A stretch of 64,000 nt of DNA from Apostichopus japonicus (GCF_037975245.1 NC_092568.1:21106501-21170500); one strand, 5' to 3'. Numbered from the stretch's first letter, positions 12,047 to 26,800 are shown. The notes: generated from the letters alone by a model not told the origin. Numbers and translations are program-made.

Positions 12047-13477
12047 AATAAGTTGATGGAAGTTCTAACGTGAAGAATTCCATACATGCTCAGAACTTGA
12101 TAATACAAATCACGATGACGGATCCAACATTTTAAAGAGGAGTATGGGTGTGGTCCTGTGGGTCGTCCCAAAGAAAAGAATTAAGTCGACGTGAAATGGT
12201 TGCATTTCGAGGCATATTTAGGCTATACGAGGTCTACACGCAATGCTTGTGCAAATAAGTACTTTTATTACGATTTGGGGATGGGAGTGGGTGAAGGGTG
12301 TAACATTTTACAACCCCATGAATCCTTTATATATACCCGGGCCTGCACAAATCTGCTTTGATAATGAAATATTTATGAAATTTTGATGATGATAACGTTT
12401 ATAAACATAGCCATTCTAGATATATTTTTTTCAGATCTGACACGATTTTTTTTCTCGATAAACATATATATATATATATATATCTTATATAGTCTTTCTT
12501 TAAAGTAAAATGACTTAAGAGAGAAAAAGCTGTTGGCAAAACTTGCTGATGCATAGGAAAAAGTATACCTGTATGAGTAAGAGGGCTTGACGTTTTCCAT
12601 CGTAAAGAAAAGGAAACGTCATTAATTCATTTTATTCCTAATTGGATCTTTGCTTACGTCATAGCAGTCATGATTCTATAGAGTTCCATACAATACACAA
12701 GGTGATGATAATCTCCGAATCGATAAACGTGTGAGCGCAGTACGGCTGCACACGGATATGTGCACGTTACGAATCTACATCCAAAGGGTGAAATTTCATA
12801 TAATTAATAGCGCTTGATAAAACTATTTCAGAACACGACCATAAACTATTACTATTAATCTATAAGGTTATGGAGAAAACGTGCACTCATTAGATTTTAA
12901 TTACGTTTTTTAAAATGATGGTTTGATAGCAATAAAGGAATTAACAGAATGGGACTAGAACCACAATCCCATTTTAAGTGTAAACTCGAGCAAACTCCCT
13001 CAAGTTAAGAAAACGTGCCTACCAGGTCGCGATTCTGTTCACGCCATTTCTCCATTATTCTGTTTTATCATCTCTTCGCGGTATTTCAAATTTCCTTTTT
13101 TTTTCCTTTTTGATTTTCAAATATAGCCTTTGGTTTATTGACTAAGATTTTTTTTTAACAGTCCATTCCCTTACGTTCTGTCGCCTCTTTGGAGGGGAAA
13201 CTGACTATCCCTAACGTCCATATTATTAATTCCCTGTATACTCAGTCATTGGAAATTTTCCAGAAGGGTCGCCTAATCTACCTAAGATTAGGTATGACAT
13301 CAAGTCGCTCAAAAAGAAAATTAAAAGTCGCCGAGTTATTCGATTCGGCTCTCTCTCTCACGCGTCTGCAAGCCGAAGTGCACAAATGTAACTGCACGCC
13401 ATTACTTTACCATTACGATGTTGAAGAGTACGGTATAGGATCCCGTGTAGCATGCAATTGACTAGCGGTGATCATTA

Positions 13478-13480
<3 letters not shown>

Positions 13481-13542
<62 letters not shown>

Positions 13543-13630
13543 TATAGATAGATAGATAGATATAGATATATATAGATATAAATATATATACATATACATA
13601 TATATACCTATATACATATACAGCTATATG
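13481..13630. repeat. (TA)n with GATA interruptions
   Basis: About 55 bp of pure TA, then TAGA/TATAGATA and CATATA variants. Confidence 0.9.
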
Positions 13631-14305
13631 CTAGGTGTAAAATGGTAGCAATTTGGAAACGAGATATCCAGAAGAATTCATGCGAATAACTAAAAGTTCA
13701 CCGCAGTGATTAGAAAAAGTGAGCATAGGGATTAGAGAAAATAACCGAGGACGAGCTTTAGACAATTGAACAGAGAATGATTTACAATCGATGGCAGGGT
13801 CGTTTTGTCAACTAGAGATTGAGAAACTTGAGACGTCCAGTTTAAATAGATTATTTTTCTTCGTCTCTCTATCTCTATCCCCTCCCCCCCCTCCCTGTTC
13901 CATGCATGCTTGTTTGAAGGTTATATATAGGAAGAAAGCTTGGTTGCGATGAACCTTGTTCACTTCCACTGCAAATTGAGTATATAGAGTTTAGATATTT
14001 CTGTCATAACCAAGTTATGAAAAATGACAATGTGTTTTTTTTTTTTGGTAAAGTATTACTGCTTTCTTTCCCGAACAAAAGGATTTTGCCTGGCAACAAT
14101 AATGACAAACATAAGCGTTGAGAATGAAATAAATCTGTCATGTTAAGAGATATTTACTCCAGTTAAAAATTTATGATGATTAAAGTTTATGTGGGGTGTT
14201 TTCAGCTACTGTATTTGCTGTGTACGAAGGAGTAAGAGGCAGCTACCTTAACTAAAATTGTGTACAAGATGCATGTCCTCGACCCACGACTCATTCTTTT
14301 CCATG

Positions 14306-14428
<123 letters not shown>

Positions 14429-15259
14429 GCTAAAATTGTAGATATTCACTGTGTGTAAATAATCTATAAACTTATTCCTGAAATGTTGCAACAGGACGAA
14501 AACTGGATGTCATTTGCTCAATATTAGTTTAGCCGACAGACAAAGAATAAATTCTCGATTAGCATACTTAGTCGTTTCCTGGTTGGCTGCCACTGTTGTT
14601 GTTGTGGACTGTGTAATCAATAAAGAGGTTTAAAAACTAACTTAGACTTTATTCATGTTAGATTGATTTTTGTCATTAGTGCTGCTTCTACCAACCAATC
14701 AACGTGATCAATCAATAACACAAAGTCGTTTCTTCAGATCAATGTTTACACACAAATTAGTCGTTATCAATATTTTGTTGTGGAGACGAGTATACAGGAG
14801 CAAACTATAGTCGTAATTAGCCTTCCGTTCCGCGACAGAAACGTTGAAGAGTTTATTAAGAGAGTTGCATGGTTACGGCCAGTGTAATATCCGTACACTG
14901 TATATATGTATATATATATATATATATACGTATTGTGTACAACATACACACATATATACACTTACAAGTTGCATAAGAAACTGGGATTGTTCTAACAAAG
15001 CAAATAACGGTATTCGAATGATATGTTTTAATACATTTTGACCCAAAATAATTTTACTGGATGCTAAATTTGCGTGCAAACTGTCACCTATTTTTGTGAG
15101 AAATAAGAAAAAACAAAAATAAAGATTCTTAAGCCAATTCGAGTCTATGGTTCATTTCATTTGGCAATTATTTCAACAATTGCGAATATCTTTATTTTAA
15201 GAAAATGATATCATTGGCGAAAAGTTTTTATTCTTCAATAAAACAATCGATTTTAACTC

Positions 15260-15965
15260 ACCATTTTATATTGCGATTATAAATATTATTTGCTCAACAA
15301 TTGCCAATGTACGGACAACAACTATTTCGTCTTTGGGGTTTTTTTTTGTTGTTGTTATAATTTCTCGAAAACTATTCACTTTAAACATTTGTAAATCGAA
15401 GTAATAAGCTTTTTTCTTAGACTTAATAGTTTGAAGTAGTTTATTAAATTCCAATTCAGTTCAATTCCGTTATTCCAGTATCAATTATGTAAAATATATA
15501 AATAGGATCAATTATAGATGTACATATTAAAACATTTAATTTATTAAAGTGATTAGAATTGAGACGGATTAAAAGGAAATAAAAGATATTAGAAGTCATG
15601 AATATTAAAACACTTCAAAGAATTATTTTCTTCGACTTAGACTTTATAGTTTACGTATTGTTTTGTAAATCGTTAAAATTCCAATTCAATTGAATTCCGC
15701 TATTCCACTATACCCCAGAATCTCAACACACAAAATGAAAAAAAAGGCAGTAATCATTTTTTTCTTTATAGAAATTTTTAAAAACATTTCGTACCAATAA
15801 GAATAATTCTAGTTACACTATTGACTCAAAGTTGTTTCCAAAACAATGTTTTAACTCATATTTCTTTTTAATACCCCAGAATCTCAACACACAAAATGGA
15901 CAAAAAGACAGCAATCATTTTTTTTTATAGCAAATTTGAAACACTTTTAGTACCAATAAACTGCA
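15260..15965 (+). repeat. Interleaved local duplications (two repeated modules)
   Basis: Module 1 (near 15415-15476 and 15633-15708) shares TTAGACTT.ATAGTTT and AAATTCCAATTCA..T.AATTCCG.TATTCCA. Module 2 (near 15712-15810 and 15872-15955) shares TACCCCAGAATCTCAACACA, then AAAATGGA-like, AATCATTTTTTT and AGTACCAATAA-like sequence, about 160 bp apart. No terminal inverted repeats or coding frame were recognised. Confidence 0.65.
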
Positions 15966-18949
15966 CCTGTGTCGTTTCGGGTCTTTTTATACCCCTTTTG
16001 TAACTAAAAGTAGAAGTGTGACATCTATTATTCTGAAATGTATTCTCTGTAAAATATAGTGAAAAAAAATACTTTCCATACATGAATATAAGAACCGTCT
16101 TCAGATGAGGAAAAAGTGAAAATTCCTTAAATTTTGCAAATGCACTTCTTTTTTTTGGAATCTGAGTACAGTGAGTATATTGTTATATCGAACGATGAAC
16201 TTCCCGTTAATTGTCGTTGGACACCGAAATGACTGAATTACTTAGTGAATCACCTTGTCTGTATAGCTTTTAAAAATCCAATATATTTTCTGTTCAACTT
16301 ATATTATCGATTTCACATGTTTTCATCTAAAAATACCGTCCTTTTCCTTGCCCACATAATCAAAATCCACGAGTAAAGCTTCAAGGCACGATTGCCTTTT
16401 TTATTTAACCATCTCTTTCCCCACTCTATTTTTTTCCTTCTTTTCACATAACATACTGTATTTTGCCCGACCTACTTATAGTAACTTACCAAGTTAATAA
16501 ATGTATTTTTCATACAAAAGACGCAATTAACTTTAAATCCATGTTTCCACTCATTTTATGTCCAAAAAAAAAACTTCCTTTCATTTTATACGAGAGAATT
16601 TTTTTTTTTTAACAATCTTCCGTTTCTTTTTAGATTTTGTTGATGATCAATATTTATAAATTTGTAGGCTAATCAAATACTTCGCGTCTATAGGAGGCAT
16701 TTTGTTGTAGTCGCCTCAATGCATTCACTATTTGATGTGTAGAAGAAAAACAAATAATACAAAAATAGAATCGCTTAAAACGAAGGATTTAAAATTAGCC
16801 CTCAAATCGGGCATTTTATTTACGCCTATAGCTAAATACATCAGATGACAACAAAATTGGATTCATACACCGATTTCATGACTTTTATTTAGTTGTGTAC
16901 GCATCCATAAAGTCATTAGATTTATTGGAAACATTTCTAATTTTTTGATTCATTAAAACTTGTTATTAAATGTGAACGCTTCAAACAGTTTTTTGGGGGG
17001 AAGGGGGGGGGGAGCTCTTAAATAGATAAGGATTCACAATTGGTTTTGCTATGCTATATTGCCATTAAAATGATGGTTTTCTTCTTTAATATAAATTTCT
17101 ATATAGGCCTATGATTGAATTATATAGATTATAATAATAAATGAATTGACGTGATTAGGAAATACATATATACATAGGTATAACGTAGAAAACGATATAT
17201 AGCGTAGGAAAAAATAGAACATTGAAAAATCCACGAGGGAAGGTTTGTCTATAACAGAGAATATAAAGGTGCAAAAGGGATGTTATTTACAAGGAAGATT
17301 TTATAAAGGACTAGTGTTCCGTGTACCCCCCCCCCCTTCACCCACCCTCACCCAAAGCAATGAATTACTCCAAAACATCACTGTGCGATGTCCATAGATT
17401 CCGAACCCATATATAAACAAACTTAAGAAGCCTTTGTATACCAAAGTTGCTCCTTTTCTAGTATTTCTTTAAAAGAAACGAAGCAGATAAATAGACAGAA
17501 AATTGTAAATCATAGGAAATTGCTTAGATATATAACCTCTTGTTTCGCCCTGCTCATAAAAACTCATATATATGACACTTTCAAAACATGCAGTCTGTCG
17601 TGTAATTGCAATTTTTGCTTGCCTCTATTATATATGACACTAAAACTATTTTTTTTAAAAGAAAAGACACTGAAAAGAAGAACAAATGATTCCCGTTAAT
17701 TTGGTCCTTGTTATTGTTTCTAAGAATGCATGTTTTTGTCGACACTCAGTCAACGCTGATTAATAATGTGCCTGATATATGCAGAATGGTTGAACGTAAT
17801 GTTGTTTGTAGCAACCAATTGCCATGGATACTCAAAACAAACTCAATTCAAGCAACGTCGCAATGAAGATTACAACGTGTTTACGGTTGTTATGGTGTTG
17901 ATGGGTGTTAACATTTCATATCTCACCATATCTCATCAATTGAGATTTCTTGTAATTATTTTGTTTTTTATGTATTTGATAATATAGTCACGGTATTTTG
18001 ATGGACTAAACAAGTCAACATTGCAGACATAAATGTTATTTCAGTCATTCGTAAAAAAAAAAATTCACTAAAGTAAAAGTCTGCTGTTTGCAAGATGTTG
18101 TTGACGTAATTGATCGGTGCATGACGTATCTTATTATTTACAACCATTTAACTTTGATTTGTTGTAAAAACACTGGTAAAACAATGTTAAACAACAATGT
18201 ACATACCAATCAAGTGAGGTTAACAAGAGAAGCCCTTCACAAATCGATATAGGAAACAATCGAATTTATATCACTTTAGCAACAACAAGCAACTTACACA
18301 ATATGACTCACGGGATGATGCTCTAGAACGAATAGTGTTGACCTAGTATTAAGGAGTCACTATGGAACAGTCTGTATACATTCAAATCATATACTAAACT
18401 ATAATAATATACTAAACTAATAAGTAACACTGTTTTTAATATCAAAAACGTTTCAGAAAGAAGAAAAAAGACTGATGCAGAATTTTGAGCATAGACATTT
18501 GAAGTTTTGATACCAAATTGAGCCATTTAGCATACAAATAAATAAAGTTCTTCTGGGGGAGTACCCCTCAACCCCACTGGTTCCCTCCCATTCCCCTCCC
18601 CACCTCACTTTTAAACAGTATATTCATATCGCTCAATTACATTTGGAACCCACATTGAACCAAGGGAATGATAACACCAAATCAAACTTAGCATTATAAA
18701 TATCAAGTTTGGCTTTTACCATTGTTGTCGTCGCATAAGGAACCTTTTCACAAATTCTCCTTCCATATATTTCTTATAAGTCGATGAAAGATCATTCTTC
18801 CGTTGTTCTTCTTAATTACATATCACATTGTTGTAATGCAAGAAATTGAAAAAAAAATCTTTGAATTAAAGTAACTTGATGTAACTATGCAGAATGATTT
18901 TGTTCGCCTTGTTTTCTATATGAAGACGACCTGCCTGTTTACTTATCAG

Positions 18950-19456
18950 AGCATTACATACTGATCTAGGTTGGTATATCAATGGATAGGCTTTACATAC
19001 TGATCTAGGTTATCAATAAATAGGCCTTACATACTGATATAGGTTGGTATATAAATGGATAGGCCTTACATACTGATCTAGGTTATCAATGGATAGGCCT
19101 TACATTCTGATGTAGGTTATCAATGGATAGGCCTTACATACTGATCTAGGTTATCAATGGATAGGCCTTACATTCTGATGTAGGTTATCAATAAATAGGC
19201 CTTACATACTGATCTAGGTTGGTATATAAATGTATAGGCCTTACATACTGATCTAGGTTATCAATGGATAGGCCTTACATACTGCATGATCTAGGTTGGT
19301 ATATAAATGGATAGGCCTTATACTGATCTAGGTTATCAATGGATAGGCCTTACATACTGATGTAGGTTATCAGTGGATAGGCCTTACGTACTGATCTAGG
19401 TGGGTATATCAATGGATAGGCCTGACATACGGATCCAAGTTGGTATATCAATGTAT
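18950..19456. repeat. 34/39-bp minisatellite with two interleaved unit lengths, about 14 units
   Basis: All units contain AGGCCTTACATACTGATCTA. Short units continue GGTTATCAATGG; long units continue GGTTGGTATATAAATGG. The order along the + strand is L S L S S S S S L S L S S L L-like with small indels near 19280. No reading frame persists. Confidence 0.93.
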
Positions 19457-20559
19457 GATCTGGGAGCAATATAACGCCGTGTATATTGCCTATATAAAGG
19501 GTTTAACGTCGAAGATCTCCAGGTTTTTAACAAACACAGTTAAAACTTGGATGAAAATTTGATTGAATGAAAATTTTATAGCTATATAGTTATGTCAATA
19601 ATTCAGTATTTTGATACCAAAAGCGGATATCCTACTTTGGGGGAACACCGGGGGGGGGGGGCACACAGTGGACTGGGGGTGAAACCCCCTCAGTTAGGAT
19701 GTTTTAAAAAAAGACCCTGAAGCCAGTCGTCTAGTCTGCTGCTTATTAAAACTTGACAGAAGTTCGTGACGTAACACTGTTTACGACCGAATATAGTGTG
19801 TGGCTTCATATATAGTTCCCTACGTGACTTTTATGTCGCTTTTACATTTGGTTTCTAATCGATGTGGTAACCTTCAGTGTAATTATATGCAGAAGAAGAT
19901 TTATTAGTAGGCACCTGCAACTATTGAGGTCTCAATAGTTAACACATACCGAAAGTACAATTTGACGGTAAGGGAGTTTGTCTTGAATCTTACAACAGTA
20001 AATGTTACATGTATATATTAAATATATATATATAATTTCAATTGTAGTATAGGTGTTTTTAACGAAAGCAAATACTCCCTTTATATCTGCTAGCATATTC
20101 AGTAATTTGAAAGTGCTCTTACTTATTTAAATTTCGATAAATATGAATATAAATATGAATATCATAAATAATGATATGTATATGGTTCTTTGCCATGAAG
20201 TCACAGAAATCAATACATGAATAATTTATGAAATATGATTTATGCGAACCATTAACAAATGAGTGTCTTGTGGATGCATGAATTCCCAAAATCTATGAAT
20301 CGTCGATAGCGATAAACCACAAAATACACAATCACCGATTGAACTTGCACTGGACAGAAACATATTCGGTATATAAACTTGTAAAGTAATGTGTTCTCAT
20401 ATTACAGCCAACCACAATTAAACAATTTATGCCTTTATTGCTTATTTCACGTGTGTAAAACTTCGTTATACTGCATTTGAAGCCATTGATGAATTAAAAA
20501 AAACACATAATTCACCATCACCAAAAGAGCTTGGACGGAGACACAATATATACAATATA

Positions 20560-20870
20560 CAAGTACAACATACGTGTATACAATATGTACTTGTATACAA
20601 GTAATATATAGGCTACGTGTATATAATATTGTATAATATATACGTTTATACAATATGTACTTGTGTATATTAAGTATTATAAAGACTCCGTGTATACAAT
20701 ATGTACTTGTTTACAAGTATTATATAGACTATAATATCGTAAACTATATACGTGTAGGCCTATACAATGTGTACTTGACTAGTAAGTATTATATAGGCTA
20801 CGTGTATATAATATTGTATACTATATACGTGTAGGCCTATACAAAATGTACTTATTATTACCATATACAG
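20560..20870. repeat. Complex TA-rich tandem repeat
   Basis: Recurring blocks CAATATGTACTTGT, ACAAGTATTATATAGGCTA and CGTGTATATAATATTGTATA, with TAGGCCTATACAA variants, repeat with an irregular period of roughly 60-130 bp. Confidence 0.75.
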
Positions 20871-21500
20871 ATATGAGGTTACCTCAGTTATTTTATAATT
20901 TATGTCCATATGATTCTTTACGACACGATTATACAATATTCATATCATAACATACGTTATACAAAAATATACATTTATGTTTACTTACTTGTATAGCAAT
21001 GAAATATACCGAATTTTTGACAGTTATTTTCAACAACAAAAAACACTTGGAAAGTAGGTCCATTGACGCAAGTAGGGCTGCGTATTGATTTGAATAAAAC
21101 ATGCTATATAATAGTAACCCTTTCACGGATGGTTGGGGTACTATCTGTTTGACATGATGCTTTAAATGTCATATATAAACCAACAGGGAATTCGCTCTCG
21201 TATTTATGGTATATATGGCATATAAATAAATGTTTTCTCGCCCACTTAACCATCTTTATATCATTCATTTACCATTTCGAGCACGTCAAGAGCAGTAATT
21301 AAAGAGAGTTTGGCTAATTCAAATATTTTTCGAGTGTTATGGAAGAAGTATAATTGGTATTTCATCATCTTGTATCGATATATAGTAACTTTAAAAGTAA
21401 ATATCGCGTATCTACATTGTTGTCGCTTTTCTAGTTTGCAGTTTTTTCTTCTTTCATTAACTTCCTATATTGGATTCTAAATTACCTCTCTAAAAAAACT

Positions 21501-21603
21501 GAGAGAGGAGGGGGGAGGGGAGGTGGTAGGAAAGGTGGTAGGGGAGGTGGTGGGGGAGGTGTGGGGGAGGTGGTGGGGAGGTGGTGGTGGGAGGTGGTGG
21601 AGA
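21501..21603 (+). repeat. G-rich GGTGGTGGGGGA tract (G-quadruplex prone)
   Basis: About 100 bp almost lacking C, built from GGGGAGGTGGT variants with many G runs of 3-6. A 15-base C run follows at about 21691-21706. Confidence 0.85.
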
Positions 21604-22118
21604 CAGAAAAGGAAAAAATACAGAGAAGCACTGATACATATCTTTTTTATACTGTTAATTCTTTAAAACAAAATTGTCCAAGACACAATTACCCCCCCCC
21701 CCCCCGCCTGAGCTCACACACCCGTCTCGTCAGTTTTAAGCCATGTGTGTCAGTCACACTCACATAGTAAGGACGAGACGTTCCTAGGAAGGTAATACTT
21801 TCACCACGTTTTCATCCATAATTCGTCAATTTATCTTCTATTTTTATCTGATATGGTCTACGTCTGTTTCTGCCATTTGACGCAAAAAAAAACGAGAGAT
21901 TTTTTGAAGAAGGTGCAACCTCTATGAATACGCAATGCACTCATGTTATTATTCCCTCTGTAGAAAGGGAAAGTGACTTTTATACCTCTTGTCACATGCA
22001 TGACTGATTCGTGATAGTCATACTTTACATACAGTTTCGTGAGTTGGATGGTAATGCTAGACAGACAGAGAAGTATACACGTATACAGGCTGACGTCTAT
22101 ACTCATATAACACACATA

Positions 22119-22121
<3 letters not shown>

Positions 22122-22179
<58 letters not shown>
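22122..22179. repeat. (TA)n microsatellite
   Basis: About 58 bp of TA with one AAA break. Confidence 0.95.
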
Positions 22180-23645
22180 CAGGTCCGTTGAGAAGTTGGT
22201 AGTATATTTAATGGTCAGTGATTGTTTATACAAACATTGCTCAGTAACTACGTGCAGGCCCCGTCGAACAGTTAATTAATATATAAATATATCGAAACTT
22301 TATGTACAGTTTCTGCCGCATATTGCGATGTTTAGTATATAGTGTTATATGAATAACCGATGATCATTGTTTAGTCACTGTGTTCCATCACTATATACAT
22401 CGCAAATTGAGCGATGGCTTTATATTTCATGACTGAGCCAAGATTACTACATTAATTCTCTAAGGATATCAAAGCGCTGGAAGAATATATTTGACAATAA
22501 GAAAAGAACAGGTGAAATCAATACCAACACCCACAGCATATATATATATACGCCTTATACAGCATTGGCATAAACACTGTACTGCATATATGAATTCATA
22601 AAGAACGGTTAAATTCAATGTGCGGTTGGTGCTATTTTACTTCTTTGCTTGTGTATTTGTTTGTTGACGAACAGTTTTGTTTTTTAATCTTTTCATAGTC
22701 ATGTAAAGGATTTATATTTCCTTCATCTTCATCTTCTTCTTCTTCTTTTACGCTCGATTTGCACAATAACTTAATGACGGCTGAACGCTTACTAGGACGA
22801 TTTCTCAAAGGTTAAGAAATCTATACTAGAAAGATGATGCCAAAACCTTTCAACATTAAAAGCAGCAGAGGAAAGAAAACAACACGAAAAAAAAGGGCAT
22901 CGTTCTATAGCAACTTGAAAATGTTAGCGTAAGGCACGATCGTGGGTATTATATAGAATGCGTACAGGATGTATGACCGTTGTTGACCCAGGCCATACTA
23001 CCGTATAGAGCCGCTGTTGCGGTCGTTTAATCGATGCTTAAAATATGAAGATATATTTCGCTCCATCTGTCATGACTTTGCTGCTTATATTTTCTGCACT
23101 GTTGTATGGTGGGGAAGTCTGGCTATATACATGCACGGATTGCAACCACATGAGCAGTACATTAAAAATAATCAATCGACTAGACGACGTAAAAGTCCTA
23201 TATGGATAATGAGAAAAGAAAATAATAAGGAGACTAGACGATCAAACAAAACAAACAAAGTGAAGAGAAAATTTAGTTTGACGTCGGTTCTATTTCATTA
23301 GATGAAATTGTTCTGTTATGATACTATTTGATAGTGAGTATCGCGTGCAATTTAAAACAACCAGAAAACAGAAACAGAAACAAACAGAAAAGAAGATAAA
23401 ACAAGTGTCATATTCCATGTGTGTGCCATTTCTTATTGAAACATGTAGGGGTTTAAATAAACCAATATTGAACACTGTTATGTGATATCTCTATTGGAAT
23501 ATATATATATATAGACAAAGCTATGATTAATAAAGGGAAACATAAATTAATATTGGTATAAACGATGAAGATAGAACGAACCGAAGATGTTTGTCGTTTC
23601 CATGGTAACGGGATCCTAATTTACATGACTTTGAACAGACTTATG

Positions 23646-23882
23646 CAGTGGCGAATCCATGATTTTGAAAAGAAGCGGTCGTAGCCCGAGGTCGTTGGGG
23701 CTGACTCCCGTTGTAGTCTATGATGCTTCCTACCCCAGAATTTAATTTTTATACGCAATTAGCAATATTGTGCTAATATATACTTACATCTTTTGTCGTG
23801 CTGAAAAGGGTGTCATGCCCACCCCCCCCCCCCCCAACCCCCACCACCTTCGCCACCCCCAGTCCCCTGGATCTGCACACGG
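23646..23882. mobile_element. Possible degenerate CAGTGGCG-ended DNA element
   Basis: The left end CAGTGGCGAATCCATGATTTT pairs imperfectly with the right end CCCCTGGATCTGCACACGG (shared GGATC and CAC cores). CAGTGGCG-GATCCA termini are common in hAT-like MITEs. No target duplication is visible, and a C run at 23822-23835 lies near the right end. Boundaries are approximate. Confidence 0.35.
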
Positions 23883-26800
23883 CAGGGTATAAACATTCAG
23901 ATTTGTTTAATTATTCATTTAAAAGTTTTGTATTTAGCTCTAGGCTTGTTTTCGACAGAGTGTTTTAATCAAGACATGTGTATGGTCTGGTAAACTTTTG
24001 TCGTTTGAAAAGCTATTATAAGCCTACGTAGCTTCATTGAATGAGCTATAAATAATTCATTCATCAACAGTCTTGTTATTATCAATTTTGTTGATATCCG
24101 TGGCCAGCTCAACTGGGAAATCAATATTTGGGAATACGCTAATATTATAATATGTTAAGTTTATATTACCAGTCTTATGCATGCTAACTTATTGAATGGA
24201 GAATACACTTTGGCAACTCCGTTAGGCTTCACAGTTCAGTGAACAAACTAGGCTATATAATCAACGCTAACTCTGTGTTCATTAGACGTCGGAGTAATAA
24301 AAACTCTCGCTAATATTTTACTCACCTACACAGAAATAATAATAATAATGATAATAATATATCACTTAACTGGAACTCAAAATTACACTCGGTTTCATTG
24401 TGACTCTGTTAAGACTAGTTTTATTCAGGTGGAAATGGAATCACCTGGTTAAAAAAAGGATCTAAATATTTTAAATAGTGTATTGGAGTTATCGAATTAT
24501 ATACATAAACCTTTTCTAGTTTTCTTGTCATACACGGAGTGTCTGTCAAATTGTTCGCATCACCCTTGGAGTTTTTAGTTCTCTTGGTTGCAAGGTGCTA
24601 CCTCGAAAGATGAAAGGTCGTAGAAGAAAGAACCTTATCGATCTAACCAATACAAAAAAGCTTAGTTGCCATGGAGATTAAATTGCGCCAAGTTGTTGCG
24701 CTGCTGTATATGGTTTTGATTTGAATCTTATCATGTATGAATATATGTATGTATGTACATTTATATGGCTCCATATACAAGGAGGCATTGCAACATTTTA
24801 TGTTCGCGTGCTAAAATGAGTGGTCCGTGGTAATTTCGAGATAATAGCTGACGTCACCAAATCATGAAAGCGTTATACAGTCGTATATGTCTCGATAAAA
24901 TGTACAACGTGTATTGGGGTTGTGCAAGAGATAGCTGTGAAAATGACTAACTATAGTCAGAGAGCTGTAGTCAGGAAATCGACAGCGTTGGTTATTTCAT
25001 CACCTGAGGGGATGGATATCTTTCTCTCCCTATAAACAAGTGAGATATGATGCCTCCCGTCATGCTGTCGTGTTGTTGTTGTTGGCTGTTATACGCAAGT
25101 TCTTTCTTATACTGCTAACTTTTCATAAATGCGTACTCTTCATAAACATGCATATGGCGTACTCTTCATAAATATGCATAGGCGTACTCTTCATAAATAT
25201 GCACAGGCGTACTCTTCATAAATATGCATAGGCGTACTCTTCTCATCATGTAGGGTGTAATATCTGTACTTGAGATTTTTATCTCTCTAATTTAACTTTT
25301 CTTTCATGCTGGTTCAAATCTAACAATTGCATTGTTTCATATACAAGAAAAAGAAAATGTTAAAGAAAAAAAAAAGGTTTTAAAATAGAAATTAATCAAA
25401 GAGAGAATATAGTTCATTCGTATTCCCATTCCAGTCAAATATCAACCTGAGAAAGATATACATTTTAGAACATTTTAAAAGACCAGCCTTTGCATCAGTT
25501 ATATTTTTAAACCTCCTTGCGGGATAAACCAGCCCTACTTTCTCAAAATGAAGAGAGAGAGAGAGACGTGCAAAGAAACGAACCAAGATGAAGATGACAC
25601 TAAACATTAAAATCATTCTTTTTTTTCTCCTTTGCTCATACAAAGCTTCTAGTCTCCCTCGCTCTGTAATTTAAAGAGACAGTCAGAGATTCGTTAAAGC
25701 GGTATGCTTTGCATTTTTCTTTCGGGTTGGAATGTTGCTTCAACCTGTTTAAACGATGTAATGACCACATATAGGCTAATTCTATAACAACTCCCTGATT
25801 GGATAACCTCTTAATATTAATATAAGAAGTACGGATTTATCATCGTTTGGCTGCTGTATGTAGTGCAGAGTAACTTATGAGACGAGTACTTCCACACGGA
25901 AAATGTTTTGTGTCCCACAATGTTTCTGCAATATTTGACAATTATAATGTTTACAATATGTTTATGCCTCATATTGTCGTTCCTGGTGCGATGTTGGTGT
26001 ATTAAACAAATAATTTTATTTTTCATGCATATGATCATAACTTCCGTGAATGGTGTAATTTAATAAACCCCTCTACGAAAATCGTGTTATATATATATAT
26101 ATATTTTTTATTTAACGCTAATGTCCATGTAAACAGAGTTAGTTGATTTCATTATCCAAGGCGGGGGGGGGAGGTATAAACAATAAAACAACAAACAAAC
26201 AAACAAAGAGACGGGACGTGATATTTTATTTATGAAATTATGAATTGGTTTTTAACCGACCAGAAATGAACAAGTTTACCAATTTCATGACGTTTTTTTT
26301 TTCCAACAAGGACATTTTAGAATGAATTTTACCCCATAAACTGAACCTTGTTTGGTATATATGTTGTAATTTCCCCCATAGATTAGACATGAAACACAAT
26401 ATAGAAAGCTAACATGTCATTGGATATAAGTTTTTGAATACATCTCACTGTGATATATGCTGCTTTAACCTTCATTGCCATCATTGCGTCTCCAGATGTA
26501 CAGATGTGTACGTTTGTGACTATACATCTCCATCTCACTGGAAATAGGTTAATTTTGGAAGCAGACACCGACCCACACTTTTAGTTGACATTAATTAATA
26601 TTTGAATTCAAAATAATACGTCACCGCAAGTACTAATGATAGTAATATCAAGCACCACGCTATGACATACGTGCACGATTGTGGTGTCTGCAGACTCTTA
26701 TTCTAAAACGAGAACATGGTGATGCGGAAAATAAAGCTGGCTATATTTGATTCTATTTTTATTTTGGGTTTTCTTTTCTTGGTATTTGTTCCGTCTTTCT

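Larger units (their letters stand above)
19457..23645. other. Non-coding apart from the listed repeats
   Basis: A G run at about 19649-19660 followed by GGACTGGGGGTGAAACCCCC. No reading frame with recognisable motifs; the longest frames are under 95 codons. Confidence 0.6.

Noticed and set aside
18950-19456. CRISPR-like regular direct repeats
   Set aside because: Units are head-to-tail without unique spacers, and the window is eukaryotic.
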